Assembly (NCBI GenBank): GCA_965223305.1
Contig: CBDCWT010000050.1
Coordinates: forward strand, 1 to 37,382
Source: CBDCWT01 sp965223305
GTDB lineage: Bacteria; Planctomycetota; Planctomycetia; Pirellulales; Pirellulaceae
Reading direction: 5' to 3'
DNA length: 37,382 bases
Shown here: piece after piece, positions 8,397-16,574 of the stretch
Layout of the letters: the number at the start of each line of letters is the position of its first letter
Numbering within the stretch: the first letter of the stretch is position 1
Notes under the pieces: model-generated
Seen by the model: only the letters and a program-made list of their open reading frames with translations
What the model was told of the DNA's origin: nothing
Database searches by the model: none
Position numbers and translations under genes: made by a program

Positions 8397-8426
8397 TTGG
8401 CAGATGACGCGGAGTTCTGTTATAAT
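8397..8426 (+). promoter_or_regulatory. Putative sigma70-type promoter upstream of the DUF1592 operon
   Basis: TTGGCA (8397-8402) and a perfect TATAAT (8421-8426) are separated by 18 bp and end 36 bp before the GTG start at 8463. This is the best housekeeping-type promoter match I found in the window, directly upstream of a three-gene operon. Confidence 0.6.
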
Positions 8427-8462
8427 GGCTCTTCCACACTGCCCTCCCCAAGGTGAATCACC

Positions 8463-10928
8463 GTGACCCCGCCGATTCACTCCCTCCTAACCAGCATGCT
8501 GTATCGTCTTGTACTGCTGACAGCAGTCCTTGGGCTGTGTGCAAGTCACTCCTGGGCGCAAGAACCGGCGGCCGCGACTATCTACAAGGAAATGTGTGCC
8601 AGATGCCACGGCGCACACGGCCAAGGAGTGCCGGATGGATACAAGAAGCCGCTCCACGGAACGCACACCGTCGCGGAACTAGCCGAACTTATCGCAGAAA
8701 CGATGCCGGAAGAGGCGCCGGAAGACTGCATTGGTGAGGAAGCGCGGCAGGTCGCCGAGTTTATTCACGAGCGGTTCTACTCGCAGGGCAATCCACGTGC
8801 TCCGCGGTTGACGCGGCTGACCGTCGACCAGTACCGAAACGCCGTCGCCGACATCATCGGCAGCTTCACATCGAATCCAGGCTCCACTTCGAACCGACGT
8901 GCCGACTGGCGGCAGGCAGCAACGACGCGATCAGAATCGCCAACGGTCCCCGGGTTACGTGGTGAGTACTACCAATCTCGGGGAATGAGCAAGACCGACG
9001 CGCTAGGTCAGTACCGTAACGACACGCGTATCGACTTTGATTTTGGTGAAGGGAGCCCTGCGGAGACCATCACACCCGATCAATTCTCCATCATTTGGCA
9101 AGGTGGCTTCCTTGCCAACGACACGGGCCACTACGACTTCCGAGTGAGCACCCAGAACGGCGTCAGGCTGTACGTCAACCTGGACCCTCGACGGGGAGGT
9201 GGACGTCGGAGGGGAACGTCGTCGAACGGCCAGCAGGCTTTGATCGACGAGTGGGTCAGCTCCGGCGAGATGCGCGAACACACCTCGCGCATTTTCTTGT
9301 TGGGTGGTCGTACCTACGCTATCCGCTTGGAGTTCTTCAAGTACCTAGAGAAGACGGCCTCCGTCAAACTTGAATGGAAACCGCCGCACGGCACTTGGTC
9401 GGTGCTCGATTACAACGACACCAGTACGATCCGTCCGCCGCGTGTCTATGTGTGCAAGACGCCCTTTCCAGCAGATGATAGGAGTTTGGGCTACGAACGC
9501 GGCAGCTCGGTTTCGTCCCAGTGGCAGGTAGCCACCACTAACGCGGCCGTCGAGGCGGCTGAGGAAGTTGTGGCGCGGCTGCCGCTGCTGGCGCGCTTGA
9601 CTGAGGACCCCGACGACACGGCTGCGCGAGACGGGCAAATCAAGGACTTCGTGCTGCGTTTCGCCCGAGCTGCCTATCGTCGTCCTCTGACGAGCACCGA
9701 AGAGGAAGATCTAGCTGCCGCCGCGTTGGCAGACGCTGAGAATCTCGAAGCTGGGGTCCGCCGGGCAGTCGTGACGATTCTCATGTCGCCGTATTTTCTT
9801 TACACGGACCTCACTCCACCGAGCCAGCTACCGACGCCGTACGCCATTGCCTCCAGACTTTCGCTCGGGCTTTGGGACTCGATTCCCGACCAGCTGCTGC
9901 TGGACGCTGCAGGCAGAGGCGACTTGACGACAGAGCAACAGATTGAAGCTCAAGCTCGCCGCATGATGGCCGACCCACGAGCCAAGGCCAAGATGCGGAG
10001 TTTCTTCCGCAGCTGGCTGGAGCTCGAAGAACGGGACCTCGCCAAAGATAAGCAGATGTTCCCCGACTTTGATGAGGCGGTGATTGCTGATCTGAGAAGA
10101 TCTTTGGAGTCGTTTATCGAGCGGGTCGTGTGGAGCCCCGAGTCTGACTACCGCCAGCTGCTCTTGGCCGACTATCTTGTTCTGAATGACCGGCTACGTG
10201 ACCTCTATCCGTCGAAGTATGTGGAACGCGAGGAGCAGGCGGGTCGGGCGATCAAGCGGCGGGCGGGCAGAATACATTTCGCCTCGAGCTTCCAGCCTGT
10301 GCAGTATCCTGCTGCTGAGCGGTCTGGCGTGCTCACGCATCCTTATTTGCTGAGTGCCTACGCTTACCACAACAATACTTCACCGATCCATCGGGGCGTG
10401 TTCTTGACACGCAACATCGTGGGTCGTGCGCTGAATCCTCCACCTATCGCCGTGGCCTTCAAGAATGACGAGTTCGCGCCCGACCTCACGATGCGCGAGA
10501 AGGTCACCCAACTGACGCGCGACACCGCCTGCATGGCCTGCCACTCCGTGATCAATCCTCTGGGGTTCACTCTAGAGAACTTCGATGCGGTGGGTCGCTG
10601 GCGAACGACCGACAACAACAAGCCAGTAGACACAAAGAGTCAGTACACGACAGCGACAGGCGAAAAGGTCGACGTTGCCAATGCTCGGGACGTTGCCGAA
10701 TTCGCCGTTTCAAGTGAGTCAGCGCATCGAGCCTTCATCACGCATGTCTTTCAGCATGTTGTCAAGCAGAGTCCGGTGGACTTCGACCCGGACTTGAGTG
10801 CGCAGCTTACGAGTCAATTCGCGGAAGATCAGTTCAACATCCGGAAGCTGTGGGTCAGGATTGCTTCAGTTGCCGCGGCCCACACTCATGCCGAAAACAC
10901 AGCGACATCGGAAGAGGTAACGCCATGA
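8463..10928 (+). CDS. Cytochrome c / DUF1587-PA14-DUF1595-DUF1592-DUF1588-DUF1585 protein
   Basis: 821 aa from a GTG with AAGGTGA at 8450-8456. A Sec signal (LVLLTAVLGLCASHSWA) precedes a small cytochrome c domain with heme motif CARCH (C45, C48, H49). Then follow, approximately, DUF1587 (115-160), a PA14 carbohydrate-binding-like domain (164-300, LRGEYYQS...GHYDFRVSTQNGVRLYV), DUF1595 (395-430, RFARAAYRRPL), DUF1592 (434-560), DUF1588 (620-715) and DUF1585 (755-815, FNIRKLWVRIA). The DUF1588 region carries a second CxxCH (CMACH, C690-H694), so two hemes are possible. Predicted periplasmic or surface redox protein; many planctomycete paralogues exist and their substrate is unproven. Stop overlaps the next start (ATGA). 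A paralogous pair lies at 24971-28727. Confidence 0.88.
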   Translation: MTPPIHSLLTSMLYRLVLLTAVLGLCASHSWAQEPAAATIYKEMCARCHGAHGQGVPDGYKKPLHGTHTVAELAELIAETMPEEAPEDCIGEEARQVAEFIHERFYSQGNPRAPRLTRLTVDQYRNAVADIIGSFTSNPGSTSNRRADWRQAATTRSESPTVPGLRGEYYQSRGMSKTDALGQYRNDTRIDFDFGEGSPAETITPDQFSIIWQGGFLANDTGHYDFRVSTQNGVRLYVNLDPRRGGGRRRGTSSNGQQALIDEWVSSGEMREHTSRIFLLGGRTYAIRLEFFKYLEKTASVKLEWKPPHGTWSVLDYNDTSTIRPPRVYVCKTPFPADDRSLGYERGSSVSSQWQVATTNAAVEAAEEVVARLPLLARLTEDPDDTAARDGQIKDFVLRFARAAYRRPLTSTEEEDLAAAALADAENLEAGVRRAVVTILMSPYFLYTDLTPPSQLPTPYAIASRLSLGLWDSIPDQLLLDAAGRGDLTTEQQIEAQARRMMADPRAKAKMRSFFRSWLELEERDLAKDKQMFPDFDEAVIADLRRSLESFIERVVWSPESDYRQLLLADYLVLNDRLRDLYPSKYVEREEQAGRAIKRRAGRIHFASSFQPVQYPAAERSGVLTHPYLLSAYAYHNNTSPIHRGVFLTRNIVGRALNPPPIAVAFKNDEFAPDLTMREKVTQLTRDTACMACHSVINPLGFTLENFDAVGRWRTTDNNKPVDTKSQYTTATGEKVDVANARDVAEFAVSSESAHRAFITHVFQHVVKQSPVDFDPDLSAQLTSQFAEDQFNIRKLWVRIASVAAAHTHAENTATSEEVTP

Positions 10929-12259
10929 CAATCTCCCGTAATCGACGTCAGTTTCTCCGTGATCTTGGGCTGGGAACGGCTGCGATGCCTTTTTTGGCTG
11001 GTTTGCCAAGCCTGCGTGCCTCGGACATCACGGGGACGGATGTGCCGAAACGACTCATCGTTATGTTCTCACCCAACGGGACCTTGCCTGATGAATTCTG
11101 GCCAGATCAGTACGGAGCCGATGCGCCGCTGCAGCTGAAACCGATGCTTAGCGCACTGGAACCTTTCCGCGCACAGACGCTGATCCTCAAGGGAGTCAGC
11201 AACAAGATCCGCGGAGATGGAGACAACCACATGCGCGGTATGTCCTGTCTGCTGACAGCGACCGAGTTGAACCCCGGCAATATTCAAGGTGGCTCGCACA
11301 CTCCCGCCGGATGGGCCAGCGGTATATCGATCGATCAGGAGCTGCGAAACTTCTTCCAATCCCGAGAAGAGTCGCGCACTCGCTTTGGGTCTTTAGAGTT
11401 CGGCGTCGCTGTGCCCAATCGTGCCGACCCATGGACCCGGATGTGTTATGTGGGAGATGACAAACCGATAGCACCCATCGACGACCCGGGGCAGATGTTC
11501 CAGAAGCTCTACGGCGGGGCCCAAGAACGTGAGACGGTGGTCAGCGTGCTCGACCATGTCCGCTCTGACCTACGTCGAGCTTCCGACAGTTTGAGCCCCG
11601 AAGACCGTGCTCTGCTCGAAGAGCACATGCAAAACGTACGGCAGCTTGAACTAGACCTGGCCGCGGCGGCGGAGCAAACAGAACTCGTGCACCCAGAACC
11701 CGACATCGATCCCAACATCGAGCTGGTCAATGACAACACTCCAACTATCAGCCGTATGCAGATTGACTTGTTGGTGAACGCACTGGCCAACGACATGACG
11801 CGCGTCGCCAGCCTGCAGTTCATGCGATCCGTTGGCCAGGCGCGAATGCGTTGGCTTGACGTGGAAGAGGGTCATCATTCGTTGTCGCATGAGCCGGACA
11901 ACAACGAAGTTGCGCAGGATAAACTCAAACGTATTAACGGATGGTTCGCCGGCGAACTCGCTTACCTCGCGGGGCGGCTTGCTTCGACCCCCGAACCTGG
12001 TGGCGCCGGTGGAAGCATGCTGGACAACACTCAAATCGTTTGGCTCAACGAGCTTGGCAAGGGCAACTCGCACACCCTCGACAACATCCCGTTCCTGCTC
12101 GTCGGCGGAGGCGCGGGTTTCAAGACCGATCGCGCGCTCGACTTGGAAGGCGCCGCCCACAACCGCCTCTGGCTTGCAGTGGCCAACGGCTTGGGCCACG
12201 AGCTCGAGTCATTCGGCACGGCGAGCTATTGCGCGGGTGGACCGCTCAGCTTGTCCTAG
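10925..12259 (+). CDS. Tat-exported DUF1552 protein
   Basis: 444 aa. The ATG overlaps the upstream stop as ATGA, supporting coupled translation with the cytochrome partner. The N-terminus is a twin-arginine signal (NRRQFLRDLG, R7-R8, then GTAAMPFLAGLPSLRA). The body matches the DUF1552 family: RLIVMFSPNG, HMRGMSCLLTATEL, GSLEFGV, MQIDLLVNALANDMTRVASLQF, and the conserved end LNELGKGNSHTLDNIPFLLVGGGAGF. In this phylum the gene commonly follows a DUF1592-type cytochrome. Biochemical role is unknown; alkaline-phosphatase/sulfatase-like ancestry is only a guess from the final motif. Its paralogue at 24971-26317 shares the same blocks in the same order. Confidence 0.87.
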   Translation: MTISRNRRQFLRDLGLGTAAMPFLAGLPSLRASDITGTDVPKRLIVMFSPNGTLPDEFWPDQYGADAPLQLKPMLSALEPFRAQTLILKGVSNKIRGDGDNHMRGMSCLLTATELNPGNIQGGSHTPAGWASGISIDQELRNFFQSREESRTRFGSLEFGVAVPNRADPWTRMCYVGDDKPIAPIDDPGQMFQKLYGGAQERETVVSVLDHVRSDLRRASDSLSPEDRALLEEHMQNVRQLELDLAAAAEQTELVHPEPDIDPNIELVNDNTPTISRMQIDLLVNALANDMTRVASLQFMRSVGQARMRWLDVEEGHHSLSHEPDNNEVAQDKLKRINGWFAGELAYLAGRLASTPEPGGAGGSMLDNTQIVWLNELGKGNSHTLDNIPFLLVGGGAGFKTDRALDLEGAAHNRLWLAVANGLGHELESFGTASYCAGGPLSLS

Positions 12260-12267
12260 GTTGCCTT

Positions 12268-13536
12268 ATGGATTGCCCAAAATTCCCGACTCGTCTCGTG
12301 CTGCTGGTCGTGGGTTGTTTCATGGTCTCCCTTGCCGCGTGGGCGCCGGCCGCCGATTGGCCTGGGTTTCGTGGTCCTCATGGGAACGGAGTCAGCGGCG
12401 AGACCGACGTTCCCATCGAGTGGAGCACGACAAAGAACCTCAAATGGGAACTGGAGTTGCCGGGGGCTGGGTTCTCAAGCCCAATCGTTGTCGGTGACTT
12501 TGTGCTCGTCACTTGCTACTCCGGCGCCGAAGATGATCTCAGCCAATTGCAGCGACATTTGGTCTGCGTCGATCGAAATCGCGGAGCGATCGCCTGGTCC
12601 AAAACTGTTCCTTCTTCTGCTCGAGAGACGCCCGGCGCCGCCTTCGGCACCCAGCATGGATTCGCGTCGCATAGCCCCGTAAGCGATGGGGAACGTGTCT
12701 ATGTCTTGTTTGGCAACAGCGGTGTGCTGGCGTTTGACTTGAAAGGAGAGCCACTTTGGCACAAGCAAGTCGGCGATGAGAGCGCATCGATGTTCGGTTC
12801 TGCGGCCAGCCCGATTCTCTACAAAGATTACGTCATTGTGACGGCGGGAGCTGAAAGCGAGTCAATTCGTGCCTTGAACAAAGAGACCGGCGAAGAAGTT
12901 TGGAAATCCGAAGCGGGCAGTCTCTCGAGGTGTTACGTCACGCCCACGATCGCGAGGAACGACAGGGGCGAAGACGAACTGCTCGTTTCCGTGCCCTTTG
13001 AACTATGGGGATTGGATCCCGCGACCGGCGAGCTTAAGTGGTATGCGGAGACGCCGGCAGATTTGAACACCGTTCCCAACGTAGTCGCTCACGATGGCGT
13101 CGCGTTCGTCATCGGGGGCCGCCGAGGCGGCCGAGCGGCGGTTCGCCTCGGTGGAAAGGACGATGTTACGAAATCTAACGTAGTTTGGTCGACCAACGGC
13201 GGTTCGTACGTGCCGTCACCGGTGCTGCACAACGACCACCTCTATTGGATCAACGATCAAGGTGTCGCCTTTTGTGTCGATGCCAAGACTGGCAGGCAAG
13301 TCACCAGAAAACGAATCGGGGGTCAATTCTACGCCTCTGTTGTCCTAATCGACAACAAGCTCTACGCGGTAAGTCGCTTCACGGGAACATTTGTCTTGGA
13401 AGCGACGCCGGAGCTGAAGCAGATCGCCCACAACATTCTGCCTGACGAGAGTGATTTCAGCGGCAGCCCAGCCGTCAGCGAAGGGCAGCTGATCCTGCGA
13501 TCCAACGAGAAGCTGTACTGCATCGCGGCACAGTGA
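12268..13536 (+). CDS. Secreted PQQ-like beta-propeller protein
   Basis: 422 aa from the ATG at 12268, 8 bp after the DUF1552 stop; the frame is open further upstream but that part overlaps the preceding gene. The signal peptide (LVLLVVGCFMVSLAAWAPA) leads into ADWPGFRGPHGNG, a typical start of planctomycete PQQ-like proteins. Repeated propeller blades end with patterns such as IRALNKETGEEVWK, LWGLDPATGELKWYAETP and FCVDAKTGRQV. No dehydrogenase active-site disulfide (vicinal Cys-Cys) is visible, so cofactor binding and catalysis are doubtful; a BamB-like or structural role is equally possible. Third gene of the DUF1592-DUF1552 operon. Confidence 0.83.
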   Translation: MDCPKFPTRLVLLVVGCFMVSLAAWAPAADWPGFRGPHGNGVSGETDVPIEWSTTKNLKWELELPGAGFSSPIVVGDFVLVTCYSGAEDDLSQLQRHLVCVDRNRGAIAWSKTVPSSARETPGAAFGTQHGFASHSPVSDGERVYVLFGNSGVLAFDLKGEPLWHKQVGDESASMFGSAASPILYKDYVIVTAGAESESIRALNKETGEEVWKSEAGSLSRCYVTPTIARNDRGEDELLVSVPFELWGLDPATGELKWYAETPADLNTVPNVVAHDGVAFVIGGRRGGRAAVRLGGKDDVTKSNVVWSTNGGSYVPSPVLHNDHLYWINDQGVAFCVDAKTGRQVTRKRIGGQFYASVVLIDNKLYAVSRFTGTFVLEATPELKQIAHNILPDESDFSGSPAVSEGQLILRSNEKLYCIAAQ

Positions 13537-13631
13537 CTGCAGCGCCAATCGATGGTGTCGTCCCTACCCGTCGTTCAACAGTTCTGAAAGCTTAAACACC
13601 GTGGTGTGATTCCTGATAGTTGGAATAGCGT

Positions 13632-14663
13632 TTGAAAACCGAAAATTTACGCATTGCCAAGACCCATCCGTTGCTGACGCCAGCACTGCTGGCTGAGGAA
13701 ATCCCTGGCACGGCGGCGACTTCAGAACTGGTCTCCCACAGTCGGAATGCTATTGAAGCTCTCCTTGCTGGCAAGGACAAGCGGCTGCTGGTTGTTGTCG
13801 GCCCTTGTTCGATCCACGATCTCGATGCGGCACGCGAATACGGGCAAAAACTAAGGCCTATCGCTGATGACGTGACCGAACGTCTTCTGTTGGTCATGCG
13901 CGTCTACTTCGAGAAGCCGCGCACCGTGGTTGGATGGAAGGGTCTGATCAACGATCCGGATCTGGACGGCTCTTACCACATCAACAAAGGGCTACGCCTA
14001 GCCCGCCAGTTGCTAGTCGACTTGGCTGAGCTGGGTTTGCCCACCGCGACAGAGTTTCTCGACACGACCCTTGGTCAGTTCTACGCCGACTTGATCAGCT
14101 GGGCCGCGATCGGAGCGAGGACGGCGGAGAGTCAGATTCATCGCGAACTCGCATCGGGACTATCAATGCCGGTTGGCGTCAAGAATCGCACTGACGGTAA
14201 CACGCGGGTCGCCGTGGACGCTATTCTCTCGGCGCGCAATCGCCATCTTTTTCCATCTCTAACGAAAGAGGGTGCCCCGGCCATCCTCGAGACGACTGGA
14301 AACCCATCTTGCCACCTGGTACTGAGAGGCGGTTCTGAGACGGGACCCAACTATGGACCCGAACACGTGCTCCGCGCCCGGCAGCAGCTTCGCGCGGCGA
14401 ATTTACCGGAAGTGTTGATGATCGATTGCAGTCACGGCAATAGCGAAAAACAACCAGCAAGACAGCAGGAGGTCGTTGACTCGATCAAGTCTCAGATCCA
14501 GGACGGGGAAACTGCCATCCGAGGGCTGATGTTGGAAAGCCACCTCAAGACAGGACGGCAAGACCTAGGTCAGCACCAACTCGAATACGGAAAGAGTATC
14601 ACCGACGCCTGCCTGGGCTTCGAAGAAACCGTTGCGTTGCTCCGGCGACTAGCGGATGAATGA
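13632..14663 (+). CDS. aroG: 3-deoxy-7-phosphoheptulonate (DAHP) synthase, class I (AroF/G/H type)
   Basis: 343 aa from a TTG at 13632, a weak start; the next in-frame residues already match the family N-terminus (LRIAKTHPLLTP). It catalyses condensation of phosphoenolpyruvate and erythrose-4-phosphate, the first step of the shikimate pathway, in the cytoplasm. Diagnostic blocks are LLVVVGPCSIHD, MRVYFEKPRTVVGWKGLINDP, SWAAIGARTAESQIHRELASGLSMPVG and YGKSITDAC. The metal ligands of the family are all present: Cys59, His268 (CSHGNS), Glu302 (LESHL) and Asp325 (ITDAC). Length fits the bacterial class I-alpha enzyme. It stands alone, 95 bp after the propeller gene and before the tandem array, with no other aromatic-pathway gene nearby. 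Which feedback type (Phe/Tyr/Trp) cannot be told. Confidence 0.93.
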   Translation: MKTENLRIAKTHPLLTPALLAEEIPGTAATSELVSHSRNAIEALLAGKDKRLLVVVGPCSIHDLDAAREYGQKLRPIADDVTERLLLVMRVYFEKPRTVVGWKGLINDPDLDGSYHINKGLRLARQLLVDLAELGLPTATEFLDTTLGQFYADLISWAAIGARTAESQIHRELASGLSMPVGVKNRTDGNTRVAVDAILSARNRHLFPSLTKEGAPAILETTGNPSCHLVLRGGSETGPNYGPEHVLRARQQLRAANLPEVLMIDCSHGNSEKQPARQQEVVDSIKSQIQDGETAIRGLMLESHLKTGRQDLGQHQLEYGKSITDACLGFEETVALLRRLADE

Positions 14664-14674
14664 GCCATCTTGCG

Positions 14675-15633
14675 CATCAATGTAGCAGGCACGCTCCGCG
14701 TGCCGTCCACCGCTTGAAACGACACCGCTCCTGCTTCCTGCTCCCAAATCCACACAACGGCCCGGACAGCGATACAAAATCAGCCGCTGGGCGTTAGCCC
14801 ACGGTTTCCACCCTAACTCCGACGCATCTCGGCTCGGCAGGAGCCTCGCCCTCCCGCAATGTAACCCACGGCATCAATGTAGCAGGCACGCTCCGCGTGC
14901 CGTCCGCCGCCTGAAACGACACCGCTCCTGCTCCCGCTCCTAAATCCACACAACAGCCCGACAGCGATACAAAATCAGCCGCTGGGCGTTAGCCCACGGT
15001 TTCCACCCTAACTCCGACGCATCTCGGCTCGGCAGGAGCCTCGCCCTCCCGCAACATAACCCGCGGCATCAATGTAGCAGGCACGCTCCGCGTGCCGTCC
15101 GCCGCTTGAGACGATACCGCTCCTGCTTCCTGCTCCTGCTCCTGAATCCACACAACAGCCCGGACAGCGATACAGGATCAGCCGCTGGGCGTTAGCCCAC
15201 GGTTTCCACCCTAACTCCGACGCATCTCGGCTCGGCAGGAGCCTCGCCCTCCCGCAACGTAACCCACGGCATCAATGTAGCAGGCACGCTCCGCGTGCCG
15301 TCCGCCGCTTGAAACGATAATGCTCCTGCTCCTAAACCAACACAACGGCCAGGACAGCGACACAGAATCAGCCGCTAAGCGTTAGCCCACGGTTTCCACC
15401 TAACTCCGATGCACCACGGCTCGGCAGGAGCCTCGCCCTCCCGCAACGTAACCCACGGCATCAATGTAGCAGGCACGCTCCGCGTGCCGTCCGCCGCTTG
15501 AAACGATAATGCTCCTGCTCCTAGACCAACACAACGGCCAGGACAGCGACACAAAATCAGCCGCTGGGCGTTAGCCCACGGTTTCCACCGTAACCCCGAC
15601 GCATCACGGCTCGGCAGGAGCCTCGCCCTCCCG
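14675..15633. repeat. Tandem array of five ~195-bp units rich in short palindromes
   Basis: Units begin at about 14675, 14872, 15067, 15270 and 15459 (spacing 189-203 bp), each starting CATCAATGTAGCAGGCACG. Every unit carries three small inverted repeats: GGCACGC-TCC-GCGTGCC, TGGGC-GTTA-GCCCA (altered to CTAAGCG in unit 4, near 15375), and a GGCTCGGCAGGAGCCTCGCC block. Length variation comes mostly from a CTCCTGCTCCTG-like microrepeat. The array fills the space between the convergent DAHP synthase (+) and EEP (-) genes, so the hairpins could end transcription from both sides; that is inference. No credible gene lies in 14664-15693. Confidence 0.9.
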
Positions 15634-15693
15634 ACGCTCGACGGATAGCCTCAGATCGCCTCTTGCTTCTCTGAAATCGCCCCCCCGACCCCT

Positions 15694-16464
15694 CTAATTC
15701 TGGCCCCGCCACTGGAGGACCGTGAACACCGGACGATGGTCCGACGCGACGCGATCGTCAATGATGTTGACCTCCTGGACGTGCCAAGGATCGGTGGAAC
15801 GATAAAGTACGTAGTCAATTCGCGACTGCGGCGCGATCGCGTCGGTCCATCGTTCCGTAAGCAGTACTTTCATCGGGTTGCTTCCCGGCCTTGCATTTAG
15901 GTCGCCAGCTAAAATTACTGGCGGTCCAGCGTCTGCTGGAAACAACTCGTTAAGCCGTTCGGCCTGTTCTGTGCGAGTATCATTGCTCTGATGGCAGAGA
16001 TGCGTGCCAACAAAGATGAACTCAGGCAGCCCGTTGTCGGGCTTGATACGTGCGGCCAGCGCACAGCGTGGCTCCTGTCCCGAACGAAACGGCAGGCGAT
16101 AGTCTTTAATGTCGTCCATCGGAAATCGTGAAAGGATCGCTTCGCCGTATTGTCCCCCAGAGAAAAACATGGCGTTGCCAAACGCGTGACGTAATCCCGT
16201 CAGTTCTCCCAACCGGGCGGCCTGGTCCAATCCACTGGCTCGCTGCGTCTTCCGGTCGACCTCCTGAAGAGCAACCACGTCCGGGTCGAGGTCTGTGATG
16301 ATTTTGGCGAGCCGTGCGTAGTCGAATTCTCCGTCGGTTCCCCGACCATGGTGAATGTTGTAGGTCAACACCCGGAGCTTAGGTTGTGCCTGTTCTTGAG
16401 AAAACGTGCAGGCAACTAGTGAGCACCACACGACGACAAACAACTGAACAGATCGCTGAATCAT
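15694..16464 (-). CDS. Exported endonuclease/exonuclease/phosphatase (EEP) family protein
   Basis: About 256 aa from the ATG at 16464 (GCGAGG upstream); alternative starts at 16488/16491 would add 8-9 residues. The N-terminus is a signal sequence ending SLVAC, which may be a lipobox, so a lipoprotein is possible. EEP motifs are complete: LTYNIHHGRG (metal-binding Asn), LQEVD (catalytic Glu), GTHLCH, GDLNARPGSNP, the RIDYV strand and a terminal SDHRPVF with the catalytic Asp-His pair. The fold covers Mg-dependent phosphodiesterases, sphingomyelinase-like and nuclease enzymes; export argues against DNA repair and for a periplasmic phosphodiesterase. It is 110 bp downstream of the large propeller gene on the same strand and may be co-transcribed. 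Confidence 0.85.
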   Translation of the reverse strand: MIQRSVQLFVVVWCSLVACTFSQEQAQPKLRVLTYNIHHGRGTDGEFDYARLAKIITDLDPDVVALQEVDRKTQRASGLDQAARLGELTGLRHAFGNAMFFSGGQYGEAILSRFPMDDIKDYRLPFRSGQEPRCALAARIKPDNGLPEFIFVGTHLCHQSNDTRTEQAERLNELFPADAGPPVILAGDLNARPGSNPMKVLLTERWTDAIAPQSRIDYVLYRSTDPWHVQEVNIIDDRVASDHRPVFTVLQWRGQN

Positions 16465-16574
16465 TTGGAGCCTCGCTAACAATGACATCACAGACGTCTT
16501 ATACGATGGTGTCTCTTACGCAGCGTGTCATGACTTTCTCCTGATCGACATGCGACCACCAACCGGCTCCATTG

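Noticed and set aside
8032..8466. 144-codon plus-strand frame before the DUF1592 operon
   Set aside because: It runs through two different repeats and the promoter, and shows no protein-like composition or ribosome site.
14675..15633. Tandem array as a CRISPR
   Set aside because: Units are ~195 bp and near-identical throughout, with no short repeat alternating with unique spacers, and no cas genes.
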